Assembly: GCA_022497155.1 (NCBI GenBank)
Contig: MU385738.1
Location: forward strand, 310,001 to 374,000
Length of the DNA: 64,000 nt
Direction of reading: 5' to 3'
From: Whalleya microplaca
Lineage: Eukaryota > Ascomycota > Sordariomycetes > Xylariales > Xylariaceae
Below the pieces are notes generated by a model. That model searched no databases and was not told the DNA's origin. It worked only from the letters and a program-made list of their open reading frames with translations. Below, piece by piece: positions 36,116 to 49,376 of this stretch (position 1 is the stretch's first letter; each line of letters begins with the position of its first letter). A program made the position numbers and the translations under genes.

Positions 36116-37663
36116 TCACACCTGCTCTTTGAAGAACTTCTCTTCGCTACCCTTGTCCTTACCCTCCTTCTTGTCCTCGGATTCCTCCTCTTGTTCCGTA
36201 TCGACCACTCCACGAATCTCCCTTGGGTCCCCAGGGACTTCAACCACCTCCAGCTTCCAGCCCCTATCGCCTGCCAATTTCTGCAGTTCTTTCTTCAACT
36301 CCTCGACCATCTCGGGACTGAGTTCCAGCTTGGCTAGCTCTTCATCGGTGAGTACGTCAACCTTGCTGCCGTCATCCTTGCTGGCCCCCTGAGCCAACAC
36401 TTCGACCAACGGGTTGAGATTGACATTGCCGCGGAAATTCCGCGGCGGGGCTAATTTGGGTACTTCCTCGCCGTCCTCACCCTTTCCAAGCATATGTCTT
36501 CCTCCAACTGCGACCCCGCCAATGGTGATCGGAAGTTTCTCTCCCACCTTGGGCGGCCCCGCCATGGCAGCTTGCGCTTCCAGCGTCTTCCGCGCATGCC
36601 AATCTATTTGCTGGGACCCGGGCACGATAGCGCGGCAGCTGATGACATTGGCTCTTTCTTCCTTGGGTGGCTGAAAGGCGACATCGACACATAATCGGGG
36701 CGTATGAACTACCATGAGATATGCGCACGTGGTCACCTCCTTGATCCAACCAATGCGGTCCTGGGTACTACCTGGGCTGCAGTGGTACTGAATCTCGATC
36801 GTGCGTTCGCGGCCGGTGAGATCACATATAGTGCCATCGCCCATCCTCTGTACGAGAAATCGCTGGTCGCCCTTGACCAGGAGGTCCGTGTTTGGAGGCA
36901 CCGCACCAGCCGGTTGTCCTTTATCCGGCGGCGGGGGTGACTGGCTACCACGGCGCGATGACCGTGAAGTTGAGTGTGGATCCGCTATTCTCCCTAGAAC
37001 ATACTCTGCAGTGTTGGGATCTCTCGTGGGCGGGCCATGCTTGACGCTGGCGGGGAGGGCATGGAACTGCACGACGTCCTGACCGTAGCAAAAGCTATAG
37101 CTCCACCACCCTGACATGTAGTAAAGACAGGTGCCATCAAGTCCGTTCATGAGATCCCAGCCGTGGGACGATGCGCGTGCCCGTTCGCGGGCCTCCTCGG
37201 CCTTGGCTAGCTCCGTAGCGGTCTTGTTCAGCTCAGGCGGCGCCTCAATGACGGGGATGGCGCATAAGTACTGATGAGGAGGCATGCTCATGATCTCATA
37301 CGACTCAGCAACTTTGTGGTCCCCATCGCTACCACCAACGACTTCATCGCCATCTCCAGCAGCTCGAATATTGGCTGCTAGGTCAGTTCGGCTGGTAAAG
37401 TCGGCTTCATAGTTGGGATGAGAGGGATTGTTCTTTTCGACTAGGATTTGCGCCTCAGGCTCTGATATGTAGGATTCAGAAAAGACTACTTCAAACTAGA
37501 CAAGCAAAAATGTCAGGCTAGATTTACATAGGCACACTGAGCATCTGAGGAGAACACATACCTGGGGATATGCCAAAAGGTCATGGTGAATACTGAAGCC
37601 CGGCTGGCGAGCTTGGCAGAGCTGCAGCCAGCTCAATACAAGTAGCAACGTAGAACGGCCCAT
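36116..37663 (-). CDS. YOS9: OS-9/Yos9 homologue, ER-associated degradation lectin
   Basis: Exons 37562-37663 and 36116-37495 with a 66-nt intron in phase 0; 493 residues. The N-terminal signal peptide is MGRSTLLLVLSWLQLCQA. The MRH (mannose-6-phosphate-receptor homology) lectin domain starts around residue 153: GTCLYYMSGWWSYSFCYGQ, then YVLGRI, then GDGTICDLTGRERTIEIQYHC and TTCAYLMVVHTPRLC. The WW pair and the R-x-E-x3-Y-x-C pattern are the usual glycan-binding features. Family role: in the ER lumen it reads trimmed N-glycans on misfolded proteins and passes them to the Hrd1 ligase. The C-terminus is very acidic/Lys-rich (EQEEESEDKKEGKDKGSEEK) and ends FFKEQV; there is no HDEL-type retrieval signal, which yeast Yos9 has. 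Positions 37496-37561 show good GTATGT and TAG splice sites. Confidence 0.93.
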
Positions 37664-40600
37664 GTTGCCGTTTAGTCCAGGGACATCTCACATGGACGCG
37701 GTAAGATAATACGCACTATTGAAGCTTGCGCATGGGGTTTGTCAATATCAATTGACCAAGTGTCCGGTTTCGAGGTTGGACTTTGTAAGCTGTTCAGAGG
37801 GACAAAGCTGTGAAGGTGAAGGTGAAGGTGGCATCATCTCCATTATCCGGACTTCTGCCGGTTATCTAGAGCTTGGGCCACCTGAAATGAAGCCAAGAGA
37901 TCCATGAATTAGCTAAGCATATACTCCGCAATCCGTACAGCTTATTTAGGTAATCACCTGGACACTCATTGGCTACTTGCATCCATACCTAAAGTATACA
38001 TGATTCTTTTCATGACTTGTAGTCATCCAATACCTATTGAACCTTTTCTCCTTACGATACTGCAATCACATTTTAACCAGGTCGAAAAGATGACACTGAG
38101 GCCACATTAATTGATTGCTACTTTTAACGTCTTCCCGAGAGGGTATGCTGGTACATAGACGTTAGACAAGACAAGGGTGTTTGCATTGCAATTGTCTCGA
38201 AACATCTATACCCCGATAGCGAAGGTTCATAATGGAATCCTACTATCATGGAAATGTATAGTCCTAGCTTATTGTGAAAGAGGCCCAATGACTCATAAGG
38301 CATCTAGGTCAACCCGACGTGATGAAGCCTTCGTGGCTACCTACCTAGTGGACCTTAACATGTCTACACCGGAGCCAATTCCGAATCTCAACGGCAAACG
38401 ATGTTTTACATCCCCCGATGCATCCGGGTTGCTCACGGAACTACCAGGTTGACTGGGATATGCCTGCTTGGTATCGAGCATACAATTAGGTAGTATACCT
38501 TCTTTTTTCTTGGTTACTGCGGCCGACTGTCGACGCATTGGTGCCCATTGGCGACTTTCGGTTAGGATTGACCGTCTGCCGGGCTGTGCTGGACTGCAGC
38601 ATCATTGAGATCCAAGCTAAGATCACCGGAAGCTCAACCGAGCTTCCTGCATATTGCATTTAGTGCTGTTGCACTTAACCACGTTCTCGTCTTACCTACT
38701 TACGTCAGTACCGTCATGCCGACATTACTCGATCCGAAAGTGCTTTTCTTCTACCGCAGTCACATATGTATGTAGGTGCTCGAGCCGTGATGGCGGCATC
38801 TGCAACAGCGGCTTACAAGCCGTTCACATTAATCCTAGCACTACCATAGTATAACTAACAGCCCAGAACGAAGTAATAACGAGATGTAGGAAAAGCAATT
38901 CCGCGACACTGGTTCGGTGACGTGATGTCTCGGACAACCCCCTGACCGCCGATATGATATATCAGGATCATGGACGAAAATAGCAATCTGCAAATAGCCA
39001 GATAGCACCGACACCGAAGTTGATGGATGAAAGGTTGATGAGAGAAGCGTGGCCTATCCAGTCTGTTTCGGAGATTGTAGCAGAAGAGTATATCTCCGGG
39101 TCGGCTGATTGTCTATTGATTCCCATCTTCTTCTATCGGCAACGGCTGAAGTAGGCGACGTACCTCTAGTCCTCGCCAATGATTAGCGAGGCCTCACCGA
39201 TACCATCTTTTGGTTGGCCGCCAATTCATCTACCGTAAGCCCGTACTAGTCGTTGACCGTAGCAAGCCACAGAGGATTAGCTCAAAATATGAAGAGGTGG
39301 GCGCAAGGTGTGCAACATTTGCATTACGCCGGCCAGGGACGAGATCGGTGGACGTCTTGGCATATCAAGCTGACGGCCAGCGTGCCTCACAACTCACAAC
39401 TCACAACATCTCTCACAAAAGAATACAGTAGAGAAGGAAGTCGGAGACCTGCAAAATATTTTCTGTTCAGCGCTCAGGCGGGCGGCAAGGCTCTGAGGCA
39501 GCAGCGATTACGGGTATGTATCTGCACAGAGAGAGCGCAGCATTGCATTCTCATATCCTGGCGACCCACCGTCGCCCGCTAGGATTTGGTCCGCCCAAGA
39601 GTCGTCTACCACTCAAATGGTTCGCCAGGGCGGCCGCCTCACTCTTGGACAACACATTGACACATTGAGACCCAATGAGTGCAGTGCCAGCACAGATTCG
39701 TCCAAAAACAAGGCAAACACACTGACTGGGATATGCAAGCCATCGCATGCATCTTTCCTTGTATGATGGGCACGAGGTTCTCCCTTGCAGACTACTACTA
39801 GTACGTAGTAGTATTGCGTGCTAGTGATGGGCTGTCGTCCATTAAATTACCGCCTTCCAGGTGGTCACAGCCAAACGGTGAGCGGGCCTCAGACAACGGT
39901 CTCTCGAGTGAGAGCACGTCGTTCTAATGCGAAGCCACGATCTAGTAGCGATCCTTATCGACACGTTAGATGCGATTCACCTGGAGGTTATCCTGGATGC
40001 AACCCCACCCCAGTGGCTGAAGGACTTTTGTCGACGAACACAGAACAGCTCAGAGGAAACATGCATGACCCAAAATGCATATGTAGTTTTGCCGTGGAAC
40101 GAGAAAGATTCGGAGGAGGTCGACATCGCAAAGTTGACATCGTCAAACTTCCGCTGTCCAGCCTTATGTCTGCCAATCCCGGGGGACAAGGGGACTTGGC
40201 TTCCCATTGACAACTCATTGAAGTGGGATTTACGGATTACGCTCTAGCGGATTGACATCTCTGCACCGACTTAGATCTAAGTGGACCTGACATCTTACCC
40301 TAATTCCGAATTTGACAATTTATTCGTGGCCCAGACTGGAAGTGGTAATCCATATCGCAGCTCATTATACAACTTGTGGTGTTCTAGACGAAAGTGACAT
40401 TCAGACCTCGAAATACGATCATTTATCACTTCCTCATCAGCCAGGACACCCTCATCATCTACACACGTATCTTCATTGCAGAGTTTTCATATACCTCTTG
40501 AACACTACTGCCCATCTCGGGCTTACAAGTATTGTACATAGTGCATAGCAAAAGATGGTCGGCCGCTGAACTGGCAGATTGGCTGACTGCGTCACTCGGG

Positions 40601-41405
40601 CGTGGGGCCCCTGTAAGGACAACAAGTATAACCGACCTGTAAGATCCCATAGCAGAGGTTCCAGCGTTGAATTCACAATGCATACGAAGTACATACATAC
40701 ATCACTGCCTGCGAGTGTAGGTTACATGGCATCAGACCTTAGTTGTACAACATACCCATATTCTGCAGACCGAGACAATTCCGGCTGGTTTCTTCTTACT
40801 CTTGCAGCGGTCCATCCCACCTCCGGAAATCACCCAGAAATCAACTGACGTCCTCTAGTCTTCGAATGCCTGCCAAATCACACGAGTCCTAGACGTTAGC
40901 TTGTTTGGCATCCATTAAACGTTGCAAGGGTTTAGACCTAAAACCTGGCCAAGTCGCAAAGCCAAGAGTCGATCTAAGCCCGCTGAGTTCTCGTAAATTA
41001 AATACATGCACAATTGGGAAGTGAAAGAGACGAGGATTTCAGACCCGCTGCCGCGCATGCACCAAAGCCTCATCTCGACTGACTGGTACATAATTGATGG
41101 TCGTCCGGTCTTAGGTTTCGAGATCCCTTCGTGTTCTTCTATTTCCCCATACTTTACGGTACGCAGATCGGATCATATCCGTCAAATAGACATTGTTCTC
41201 GCCTGGCAAATCCTCGACGGGACAAACATCAATCATCCCTGTTGGCTCTCTTGTCGAGGGTCTACTAAACGAGGCTGTCTGTCTGAGAGCAAGAAGGGGA
41301 GAAGTGAAAGTGAAGCTTCAGACGGCGGATCTCGTCCCCGCCTGCTATTATCATTGATTTTAATCAATTGCGGATCACTCTAAACGAGTTGATATAGCAA
41401 GCGTT
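37664..41405. other. Intergenic 3.7 kb, divergent promoters of YOS9 and zinc-finger gene
   Basis: Contains the upstream regions of both flanking genes. A (GGTGAA)n run sits near 37814-37829, and an 8-bp inverted repeat (ACTACTAC, 6-nt loop, GTAGTAGT) near 39792-39813. One 106-codon frame at 39927-40247 is listed separately. No other gene recognised. Confidence 0.45.
39927..40247 (+). CDS. Hypothetical 106-residue protein
   Basis: ATG-started frame with an upstream in-frame stop. It opens MRSHDLVAILIDTLDAIHLE and later reads QNAYVVLPWNEKDSEEVDIA and GDKGTWLPIDNSLKWDLRIT. The composition is protein-like (acidic, mixed hydrophobic) but no family is recognised, and there are no introns or transcripts to support it. 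Other frames overlap it. It may be chance or the tail of a decayed gene. Confidence 0.2.
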   Translation: MRSHDLVAILIDTLDAIHLEVILDATPPQWLKDFCRRTQNSSEETCMTQNAYVVLPWNEKDSEEVDIAKLTSSNFRCPALCLPIPGDKGTWLPIDNSLKWDLRITL

Positions 41406-43582
41406 ATGAATCACTGCCAAAATCCAGAGCTCGAGATCCAGAATCTCCGGGCCCTGTTAGATCAGAGGGATGCCGAGTATCGCGAGGCGATGAGAAGTAA
41501 GGATGAGGATCTTCTCAGAGCGAAACATGAATTACTTCAACTGCAGAGCCTTCAATCTCAAATACCTCAAACCTCGAGTCCAACCATTCTTGACGCCTCT
41601 GCTGTGCCCAATGAGTTCCAAGTGTCAAGTGCTGCAACCGCCCAATCCTATCACCAAGATGGCTTATCGCGGAGTAACACCATCCCCCGCAGCAACGGTA
41701 TCGATGGGCATGCTCGCCGTGAAACGGCTTCGCGACTCTCTGTAAGATCACTTTCTAGAGAGCTGGTGTACCACTCTTGCATACTGACGAGTTTATCCCC
41801 TAGCATCGACGCAGTGATAATGCTCACGCGGTAAAGCGGGCTAGGACCATGTCTCAACAAAATCCAGTGTCACTGAAGATGGACCGCACGGCTTCGAATC
41901 TATCAACGAAGTCTGCTGGACCCTTCACCGGTAATGCTCCGATATCGCCACCACCCAAGACTCAGTGTGCCAACCCGCACTCGAGGATGTCTGGTATGAT
42001 GGATTATGTCGACAGAGATGAACCTGTGACATCTTACGCCCTCGGCCAAGCACCTCCCATGCGACAATCCGCGTCATCCAGACATAGACGACACGATATG
42101 CCAACCGTTGCCGAATCTGTTCCTCCAACTGGTCTCATGCTTGATCCCGAGGATTATTTCGCCTCACACCCGTTTACCGAGGAGTCTTCTTTACCGACAG
42201 ATTCATATGGCCCATCAGTGGCTATGCAGCACCATGACGTTGATGTTCCACAATTCAATGTCACCAACGTATCCGTTTGCGGTTCAATGACATCGGCACC
42301 CACGTACGATACTGCGCCAATGACTCGGCAGAACAGCTTGATGGATAATCAGTCCGTGTCCGGCGGTGTACGTATGATGAGCCTTGGCTCACAGATGTCA
42401 CAAGGCGGTGATGGCTATTACCGAGACAGCAACAGTGGCAGTGGGGAGAGCTCGCCCTTAGGAAAGCGTCCGTATTGTAGTGAAGATGCACTCATCGCTG
42501 TAGGATCCAGTCTTGCGCCGCCTTGTACGCATCAGTATGCGTCCTCGGCACCGACGGACGGACTGCTCGCGTCTTCGGACATGGAACGATCCTTCTCGAG
42601 TACGAGTATCGCCAGCACCAGATCGAATTCGTCCCTCAAGGCTCGTGCCAAAGATACCCTGAAGCTACAGAACCAGCGAGCCATGAATCTATCTCTGAAG
42701 CCGAAGCCTAGTATCGAAGAGAACGTTGCTGAAGCGCAAGTAAATGCCAAGAAGGATGGCAAGACGGCCATTACGAAGACCAAGTATGTCCGACCAAAAC
42801 AGCCCCGGGTCTTCTGCGAGCAGTGTGATGAGCACAAGGACGGATTTCGCGGCGAGCACGAACTTCGCCGTCATCGAGATGCTAAACACCAAACCAATGT
42901 CAAGAAATGGATTTGTGTTGACCCTGCCGCACATGGCCTCCCAATTGGGATCCCTGCTGTTAACCCTCTGAGTAAGTGCAAGGCCTGTAAGGCACAGAAG
43001 AAATACGGTGCGTACTACAATGCAGCTGCCCATCTTCGTCGCACGCACTTTAAGGAAAAGCCATCTCGACAGAAGAACAAGGGTGCCGGCCATGCTCGCG
43101 GTGACGAAGACAAGCGTGGCGGAAAAGGAGGCGGTGATTGGCCCCCGATGAGCGAACTCAAGAACTGGATGAAAGAGATTTGGGTGAGCAAGTATGAACC
43201 GGATGAGGATGACGAGGGCGATGAGGACGTTGCCCATTCCAACATGGATGCGGAGCCCACCAGCATGGACGCCTATCCCATTGATTTCAATATGGCGCAG
43301 AAGGTTACTGACAACGTGTTTAACGACACGGGGTACGCCAACCTAGTTGTACATGCTGATGTCACTTACCTCAACGGGATGCCCCTTTCATCAGCCGATT
43401 TCAACTTCAACAATTCCATGTCACCCAACTTCGCCACGGATCTCTCGGCTTACGCCTCGCAAGAGCCTATCAACCAGTTCAGCTCGGTCGTCTCATCCTC
43501 CGCAACCGTCACGCCCATCACGGCATACCAGGAGTCATCGCAAATTGAAGATTTCGACTTCAGCATGGTCTACCCTCAGTGA
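41406..43582 (+). CDS. C2H2-type zinc-finger transcription factor-like protein
   Basis: Exons 41406-41741 and 41804-43582 with a 62-nt GTAAGA...TAG intron in phase 0; 704 residues. The N-terminus has a coiled coil (LEIQNLRALLDQRDAEYREA). A long Ser/Gln/Met-rich disordered part follows. The paired-finger region starts with C450-x2-C453...H469-x4-H474 (VFCEQCDEHKDGF...RRHRDAKH), then KWICVDP (Cys483), then C504-x2-C507...H522-x4-H527 (CKACKAQKKYGAYYNAAAHL). This spaced arrangement with the WICVDP block between fingers is seen in a filamentous-fungus family of C2H2-like regulators. The C-terminus is acidic and ends in DFDFSMVYPQ, which could act as an activation segment. DNA binding in the nucleus is inferred; target genes are unknown. 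Confidence 0.87.
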
Positions 43583-46500
43583 TCCCACCCGTCTTTCTTT
43601 CGAATACTCACGAGCATACATAATAATTGCCAAGAAAAAAGGAATTGTTCATAGACTGGCGAAAAAGAAGAAAATTACCAGAAAAAAGGGTGAACGAATG
43701 AGGGCGAGCCTCATCACGATTATTTTTACGACTTCATATGACGACTATCATTGAACCTACCGTTCGATCATTCGCTTCCCACCAGCAAGCAACCTGCATC
43801 CCAACGTCCTTGAAATGGGTCTGGAGCTTACCTCCGAGCTCTTTTGACAGACTCTTTTCTACGGACCGGACGGACTTAGTTGCATGTCTATTCGCTTCTA
43901 GTTGCTGAAACCATGTTACCTATGCTTTTAATGCTTTTTGTCAGCGCCTGCATTTCAACTTGTTTCTCTTCAGAGGGCGCGACAGCAACTTTCTACATCA
44001 CCATTGTTATTCATCTTCATCTCCTACCATGTGTTAGGCGGGGTGGGATCCGTGAGGATACGTTTTATCGCCACATTTTGCCTGCCCTCGGTTGCCATGT
44101 GGGACCCGCAGTAATATGCGGCGTCTCGAAATGAGCAGGACGGAGGGCGGCGCCGGCTTGTACAAACAAATACACCACGTTTTACAAACAGGGGGTGCAG
44201 AGGTGTGGAGGAATGCATCACACACACGCATGGTTGGCGACGGCCTGGAAAATCGGCACGCGCAGACAAAAGGCAGACGGGCAGGTGATTGCAGCGTCCT
44301 GGCATAATTTGCATCTGGGGGTCTTCGCGAGGAGATCGATGGGGTGTTTCGGGGTGATTTATTTGATCTAACCCTTTACGAATATCATGTTCTGGCGTTT
44401 TGGGGGCCCGGCAGGCTGGCTTCTATTTTGATTCTGCTTCCATGGGACCGACGGACGAGGTCTCGGTGACGATCTCGTCCTGCCCTTTAATATATACTCC
44501 TTTACTGCTGTGTTACTTGGGTAGACGGTTGGTTGATCTTTGGTCTAGCGCGGAGTTGGCTAGGTTTGATCGGGATTCTTGGGTCTTGGGTCTTGGGTTT
44601 TGGGTATGTATGCATGTACGGATGTATGTAATGCGTTGGTGCATCACGGCACGCGAGAGGCGCAGCCAGACTGCACTGCGTTGTGCTTCCATACCGTTAG
44701 GTGGATGGACGGATGATGGCCATGGTCTCTACCCCTACCTACCATTGTAACTTAATGCTGTTTAGCAGTTGGATACTCCCTCCATTGGGAGTTGCTGGCT
44801 GCCACTGAGTGGCAGACTGCAATTAAGGTGCGAAGAGCACACTTGCCAACTCGATTTCATGGTATCAGCTTTGTTCCGAGTGTTTTGTACAAATGATGTG
44901 TGTCTCCGATATATGAAATGGGAGGAGTGCAAGAATACTAGCTACATATGACTTCGTACGGCAGTAGTGATACCAATCGGAACCACAGCATTATGGCGCG
45001 TAAATCCTTGAGCTCAGCTACGTTCTATAACTCCTGATGCTTCTATAGGGTATGAGCATCGACTTATCAGAAGAAAAAGGAGGTATGATCTCATGCGAAG
45101 TTGACGCTATAAACACGTCAACTTAGAGTCTAGCTTTGACCTGCCATTTCGGTCAGTATCGGCATATTAAAGACAAGAACTAGGACAAGGGAGGCCAGAA
45201 GCTCAGCGAAATGGCACTCCTGCCAATAAGGATTGGCGAACGTTGTAGACGCAGATACGCAGTACAGGACTATTACTGGTACGTGTTGGTCTGGTATTCC
45301 GGTACATTGGGCAATCCATCTTCACCCCCAATGCCCTTCTAATGCCAAGGGGTTCAGAATCCTAGCGTAGAGTTTGTCTTATCGCCGGCAGGCCTTGTCC
45401 CCGGGCTGGTTGGGAAGCTATAAAGGCAAATATATACATATACAAGGATCAAAAATCTGACCAGAATCGTGCTATCGAGGTGTGAGATGCTAGTAAGTTA
45501 CTGATAGATGAAATGCATGGTTCATGCGTTTGCATATTGCCGAAATGGTCTCTGATAAAGACATGTTCGGGGCTAGAGGTAGAATGGCCCTAGCACACAA
45601 CCGGTCCTATTCTAACGACATCTCATCCATAGAGTTTCTCGCGATAAATATAGTCTATTATTAAGCTGGCGGTGGTGTCTGCCATCCATACCACTTTGTC
45701 CGTATGCGATGGGATCGACATAATTTGCGCCCCCAATGTGATTGGTCGGTATTAGAGGTGCGAGCGATGAATACCACGGTGATCGCGACTATGGAGTAAC
45801 AGAACGGACGGCCTTCCCCATCACGGCCAATCCCACTCACCTGTCAGACCATCCATCCTGTCATCCTAACCACCCCATGTCCCCAGCCTCACGGTCGGGA
45901 GCCAACATGGCTGTTTCGGTTTGGTCTCTGATTGGACAGAGCTATCTTCACGTCGGTCTGGGGTGTTTTGGACCCCAACCCAACGTTGGAATCTCCTCAG
46001 TTACGCAGTACTCTACCCTCCATGTTGGTTCGAAAGAGGAAAGACACCCCGGCCCGAAACCTCTGCAATGGAACGGTCCTTTCAAATTCTGTTGCAGAGC
46101 TGCAGAGCTGTAGATTTACCTCTATCAGAATAGAGGGCTGTTGGCTCAATAAAGCGAGCTGTCAGTACTCCGTACTGTCTGATTCCTGGGGGGTCACCAA
46201 TATTGCTACGTATCGTTGGCGATACTACCTACCTAGGTATTTATGAGTGATAGCGGCGCTGAGTATGCTTGCGGCCCCCATGTGTGCTAATTCATGATCC
46301 TTGTTATGGTTTCTATTCTATGATCTGCACTTTGGTCACTGTCACGACGCCGTTCGAATTGGATGGATGGTGAGAACATGATGGCCGCCGTTGTCGTGAT
46401 AACTGTCCCACGTTACTTGCGGCGTTGCTACGATAAGGTAAGCAGCCTTTGTCTAAGCCTCTTGGAGAACCTGCAAGTGATCTTAGACAGCGATAACGTC

Positions 46501-47443
46501 CCAGCGATTCGGAAACATGTGAAGTGGCTCGCTAAGTGCAAGGCACAGCCCAGCCTTGTTCCAAATTTATCTTCTACGGGAGAATAGGTAGCCTGCAGGT
46601 TGGCGGCGATGCAGCTTCACAAACCCCTCATAAGCAGCAGGGAGGTTTGGCACCCAATAGTGTTAGGGTCTGATACACATGCGTGACACGACAGGAGGAC
46701 TAGAGCTAGGGTAACGGCGGTTTCTATTAAAGTTTCTGTGCATTAGAGCTCGTGGACATCGCATGCGCTCTATCTTACCGCATGGCCTCTGGCTCTATGT
46801 CAACCTTCTTGCTGAGTTTACTAGAGTTCCACTAAGTAAATCCTCAATCTGCTCGTCTTTTCTCAAAGAGACAAAGTTAAAATAGTGTAATATTAACGGA
46901 TATAGCTAGCAATCCAAGAGTCCAGGCAATATGGCGTCTGTGAGGAGTAGTTTCCCTCGCCACTACCCCTGTCTTGTTCTGCACCTTGCCAGCCGCGGCT
47001 GCTGAGGTGGTGGTATGTCCTGTCCTGTTTCCGTATCTGGTCGTAGTCTCAGCCGCAGCCTGCCTAAGCGGGATAAGACTTATGCTTGACCTGACTTACA
47101 AATTCTCCGCTTGACACAGCTTTCAGCCGGCGTGGTGCATCAACCCCCCCGTGTAACGTCTCCAAGGGGGTTCTGCATGGCATGTACGATACAGGGATTG
47201 TGGAAAAGAGTCTGCCACTCAGTTGGGCTTGGTGCGCCTTCTGATGCTCGTCGATGCAGAACTTGATACTGGATATCGAGCACTTGCAGCTTATCTGCGG
47301 GCAAGCTGGGGGTTGGCCATGGCACCGAGGAACTATATACATCAGCCTTTTCTCTTATGACCCAGCTAGAGAGATTTCTACCTTGTCTCAGTTCAACCGA
47401 ATTTTTTTCCCATCATCGGCCATCAAGGCTAGCTCCAGTCAAA
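43583..47443. other. Intergenic 3.9 kb
   Basis: Contains the zinc-finger gene's 3' UTR (an A-rich stretch near 43630-43690), a G-quadruplex motif at 44581-44604, one TACCTAGGTA palindrome at 46230-46239, and the promoter of the membrane-protein gene. A 74-codon frame at 46363-46587 (+) is protein-like in its second half, but I cannot support it as a gene. Confidence 0.45.
44581..44604 (+). other. G-quadruplex motif, four GGG runs with 4-nt loops
   Basis: GGG runs start at 44581, 44588, 44595 and 44602, with loops TCTT, TCTT and TTTT. This meets the standard three-tetrad G4 rule on the plus strand. It also reads as a short GGGTCTT tandem repeat. It lies between genes, about 1 kb after the zinc-finger gene. 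Confidence 0.6.
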
Positions 47444-49376
47444 ATGGGCTCCTACGTTTCTGTTCCTTGGTGCGAAGCCAATTACGGGGTCGTGCCAAAC
47501 TGTTCCTGGGACAGTGATAATACAACCGTAGTTGATGGGAAGGAAGTCAAGCTCCCTCCCTATACAAGTATTGGTGGCCAGTTGAAAGGGTACGTTTGAC
47601 ATGTTTGGTGTTGGGATCTTATATCCTCTTTGCTTAACCCCCTACGGCGCATAGTAATCTCAAAAACAGACTAACGGATTAATAGTATGTTGCAGAGTTC
47701 CTCGTCTACGCCCCTAGAGTTAGCACTGCTTGGCTTAGTAGCATGTGCTGATATGCAATAGGAGAATTTGAAGGAGATCCGGACATTGCTGGTATAGGAG
47801 TACGTTTTCAACTTTCTTCATGGCAACTCAGTTGCTAACCCAATTTAGATCCTCGCCGCATTCGTTGGAGTTACCGGCTTCGCTATAATTGCGAGTCTTT
47901 TAAGTGTCATGTGGCAGGCCTCCAAGGTCTGGCTAGTGAAAAGAACATATACTAAAGAGTAAGAAAAGAATAGTAGACTGATCTCAACTTTTACTAATAT
48001 CTCCCAGGGAGAAGAAAAAGAACAACCACTTCAGCTTTTCTGATATCTTGGAAACGCTAGTTCTTGGCTGTAGCGACCAGCAAGTGGTCACAGGAGCCGC
48101 CTACGCACTGACGCTTCGATACTGGCGAGGGTGCACGATCTCGGCCTACCACTACAACATTGTTGCTAACATGATGCTACTCACCTGTGCAACGCATCTC
48201 ATGTCAGTTACCATAGTTCGCAACTATTGGAAGTATCCTCTTGTTGCTATCATTCGTGTGCTCTGCATATCGGGCGTCTTTATCGTCACTGGACTACTTA
48301 TGACGAACCAAAACGCGGACGTCGATACTCCTTTCCCTACAGGAGTCCCAGCTGCCCGTGCTGACAGTCTCATTCTACTACCTGCAGCCTGTTTCCAAAG
48401 CGAAAGAAACAAGGCCACAGACACCTTCAAGGAGTCCACATCCAGCGCCAAGAGTTTCTTCATCAGCACTATTGCCAAGTCAACGCCCCGCAACCTGATC
48501 CAGGGCTGGAACTGGTATGTCATAATCCTCCTATTCTACGGAGCCGCCATCATCGCCGAGATAGTCCGGGTCTTCCGGCGCGGGGCTTCCAGACCGGGCT
48601 GGAGAGGCCGCGTCGGCAAGAAAGTCCGACATTGTATCGGCCTGGCGACGCCACTGAGGAAAGTCATACAGAACTTGTTCCTGATATACCTCCTTGCCGG
48701 TGTGGGAATCAGCTGCGCGGCCTCGATCATATCGGCGCGGTACATCTTCGATCTCAGATCGTGGGTCGACGAGTCCGGCTGGATGGAGGCCGACAACCCG
48801 GAGAACGACGCGACGAGCTTCGGCCAGCTGGTCCCACTGTTCTCGACCGTCCTAGTTATCTTCAGCTTACTCCAGATCGTCAGCGGTAGGTCTCTCCCGG
48901 TCCCTTCCTTCCCCAAAACTAGTTACCTGCTCAGTCGTTCACTATACTCACATCTGGATTCTCACAGAGAAAATAACGCGCCGCCACAACCGGAAGCACG
49001 CCGGTGACGAGCCCCTGGAGGAGGGCGGCACGATCGAGTACCTCGACCCGTCGAACTACAACCTGATGTCGCCGCCCCCCGAGAAAAACGACAACGGCGG
49101 CAGTTACTTCGGCGCCGCCGGCGTACTCAACGCCAGCAGCAACACGCCCCCGCGCGTCGACCTCGACCACCAGTCCTCCTGGGGCAGCACCTTCTCGCCC
49201 TCGACGCTGAGCGTGGCCGGTGGTGGTGGCGGCAACGCCACGCCGAAGCCCTCGCAGCTGAGCCGCTTCTCCGCGCCGCCGTCCGCGAACAACAAGGTCG
49301 GCTACACCGCCGTGCCGACCCAGCCCCCGCAGGCGCAGACGCGGACGAGCTCGGGGTCTGCGTCGCCGCCGCGGCG

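Noticed and set aside
42689..43237. 182-codon minus-strand frame
   Set aside because: Lies wholly antisense to the zinc-finger gene, whose domains are clear.
45742..46113. 123-codon plus-strand frame
   Set aside because: Overlapped by two other frames of similar length, no motifs; looks like promoter-type sequence.
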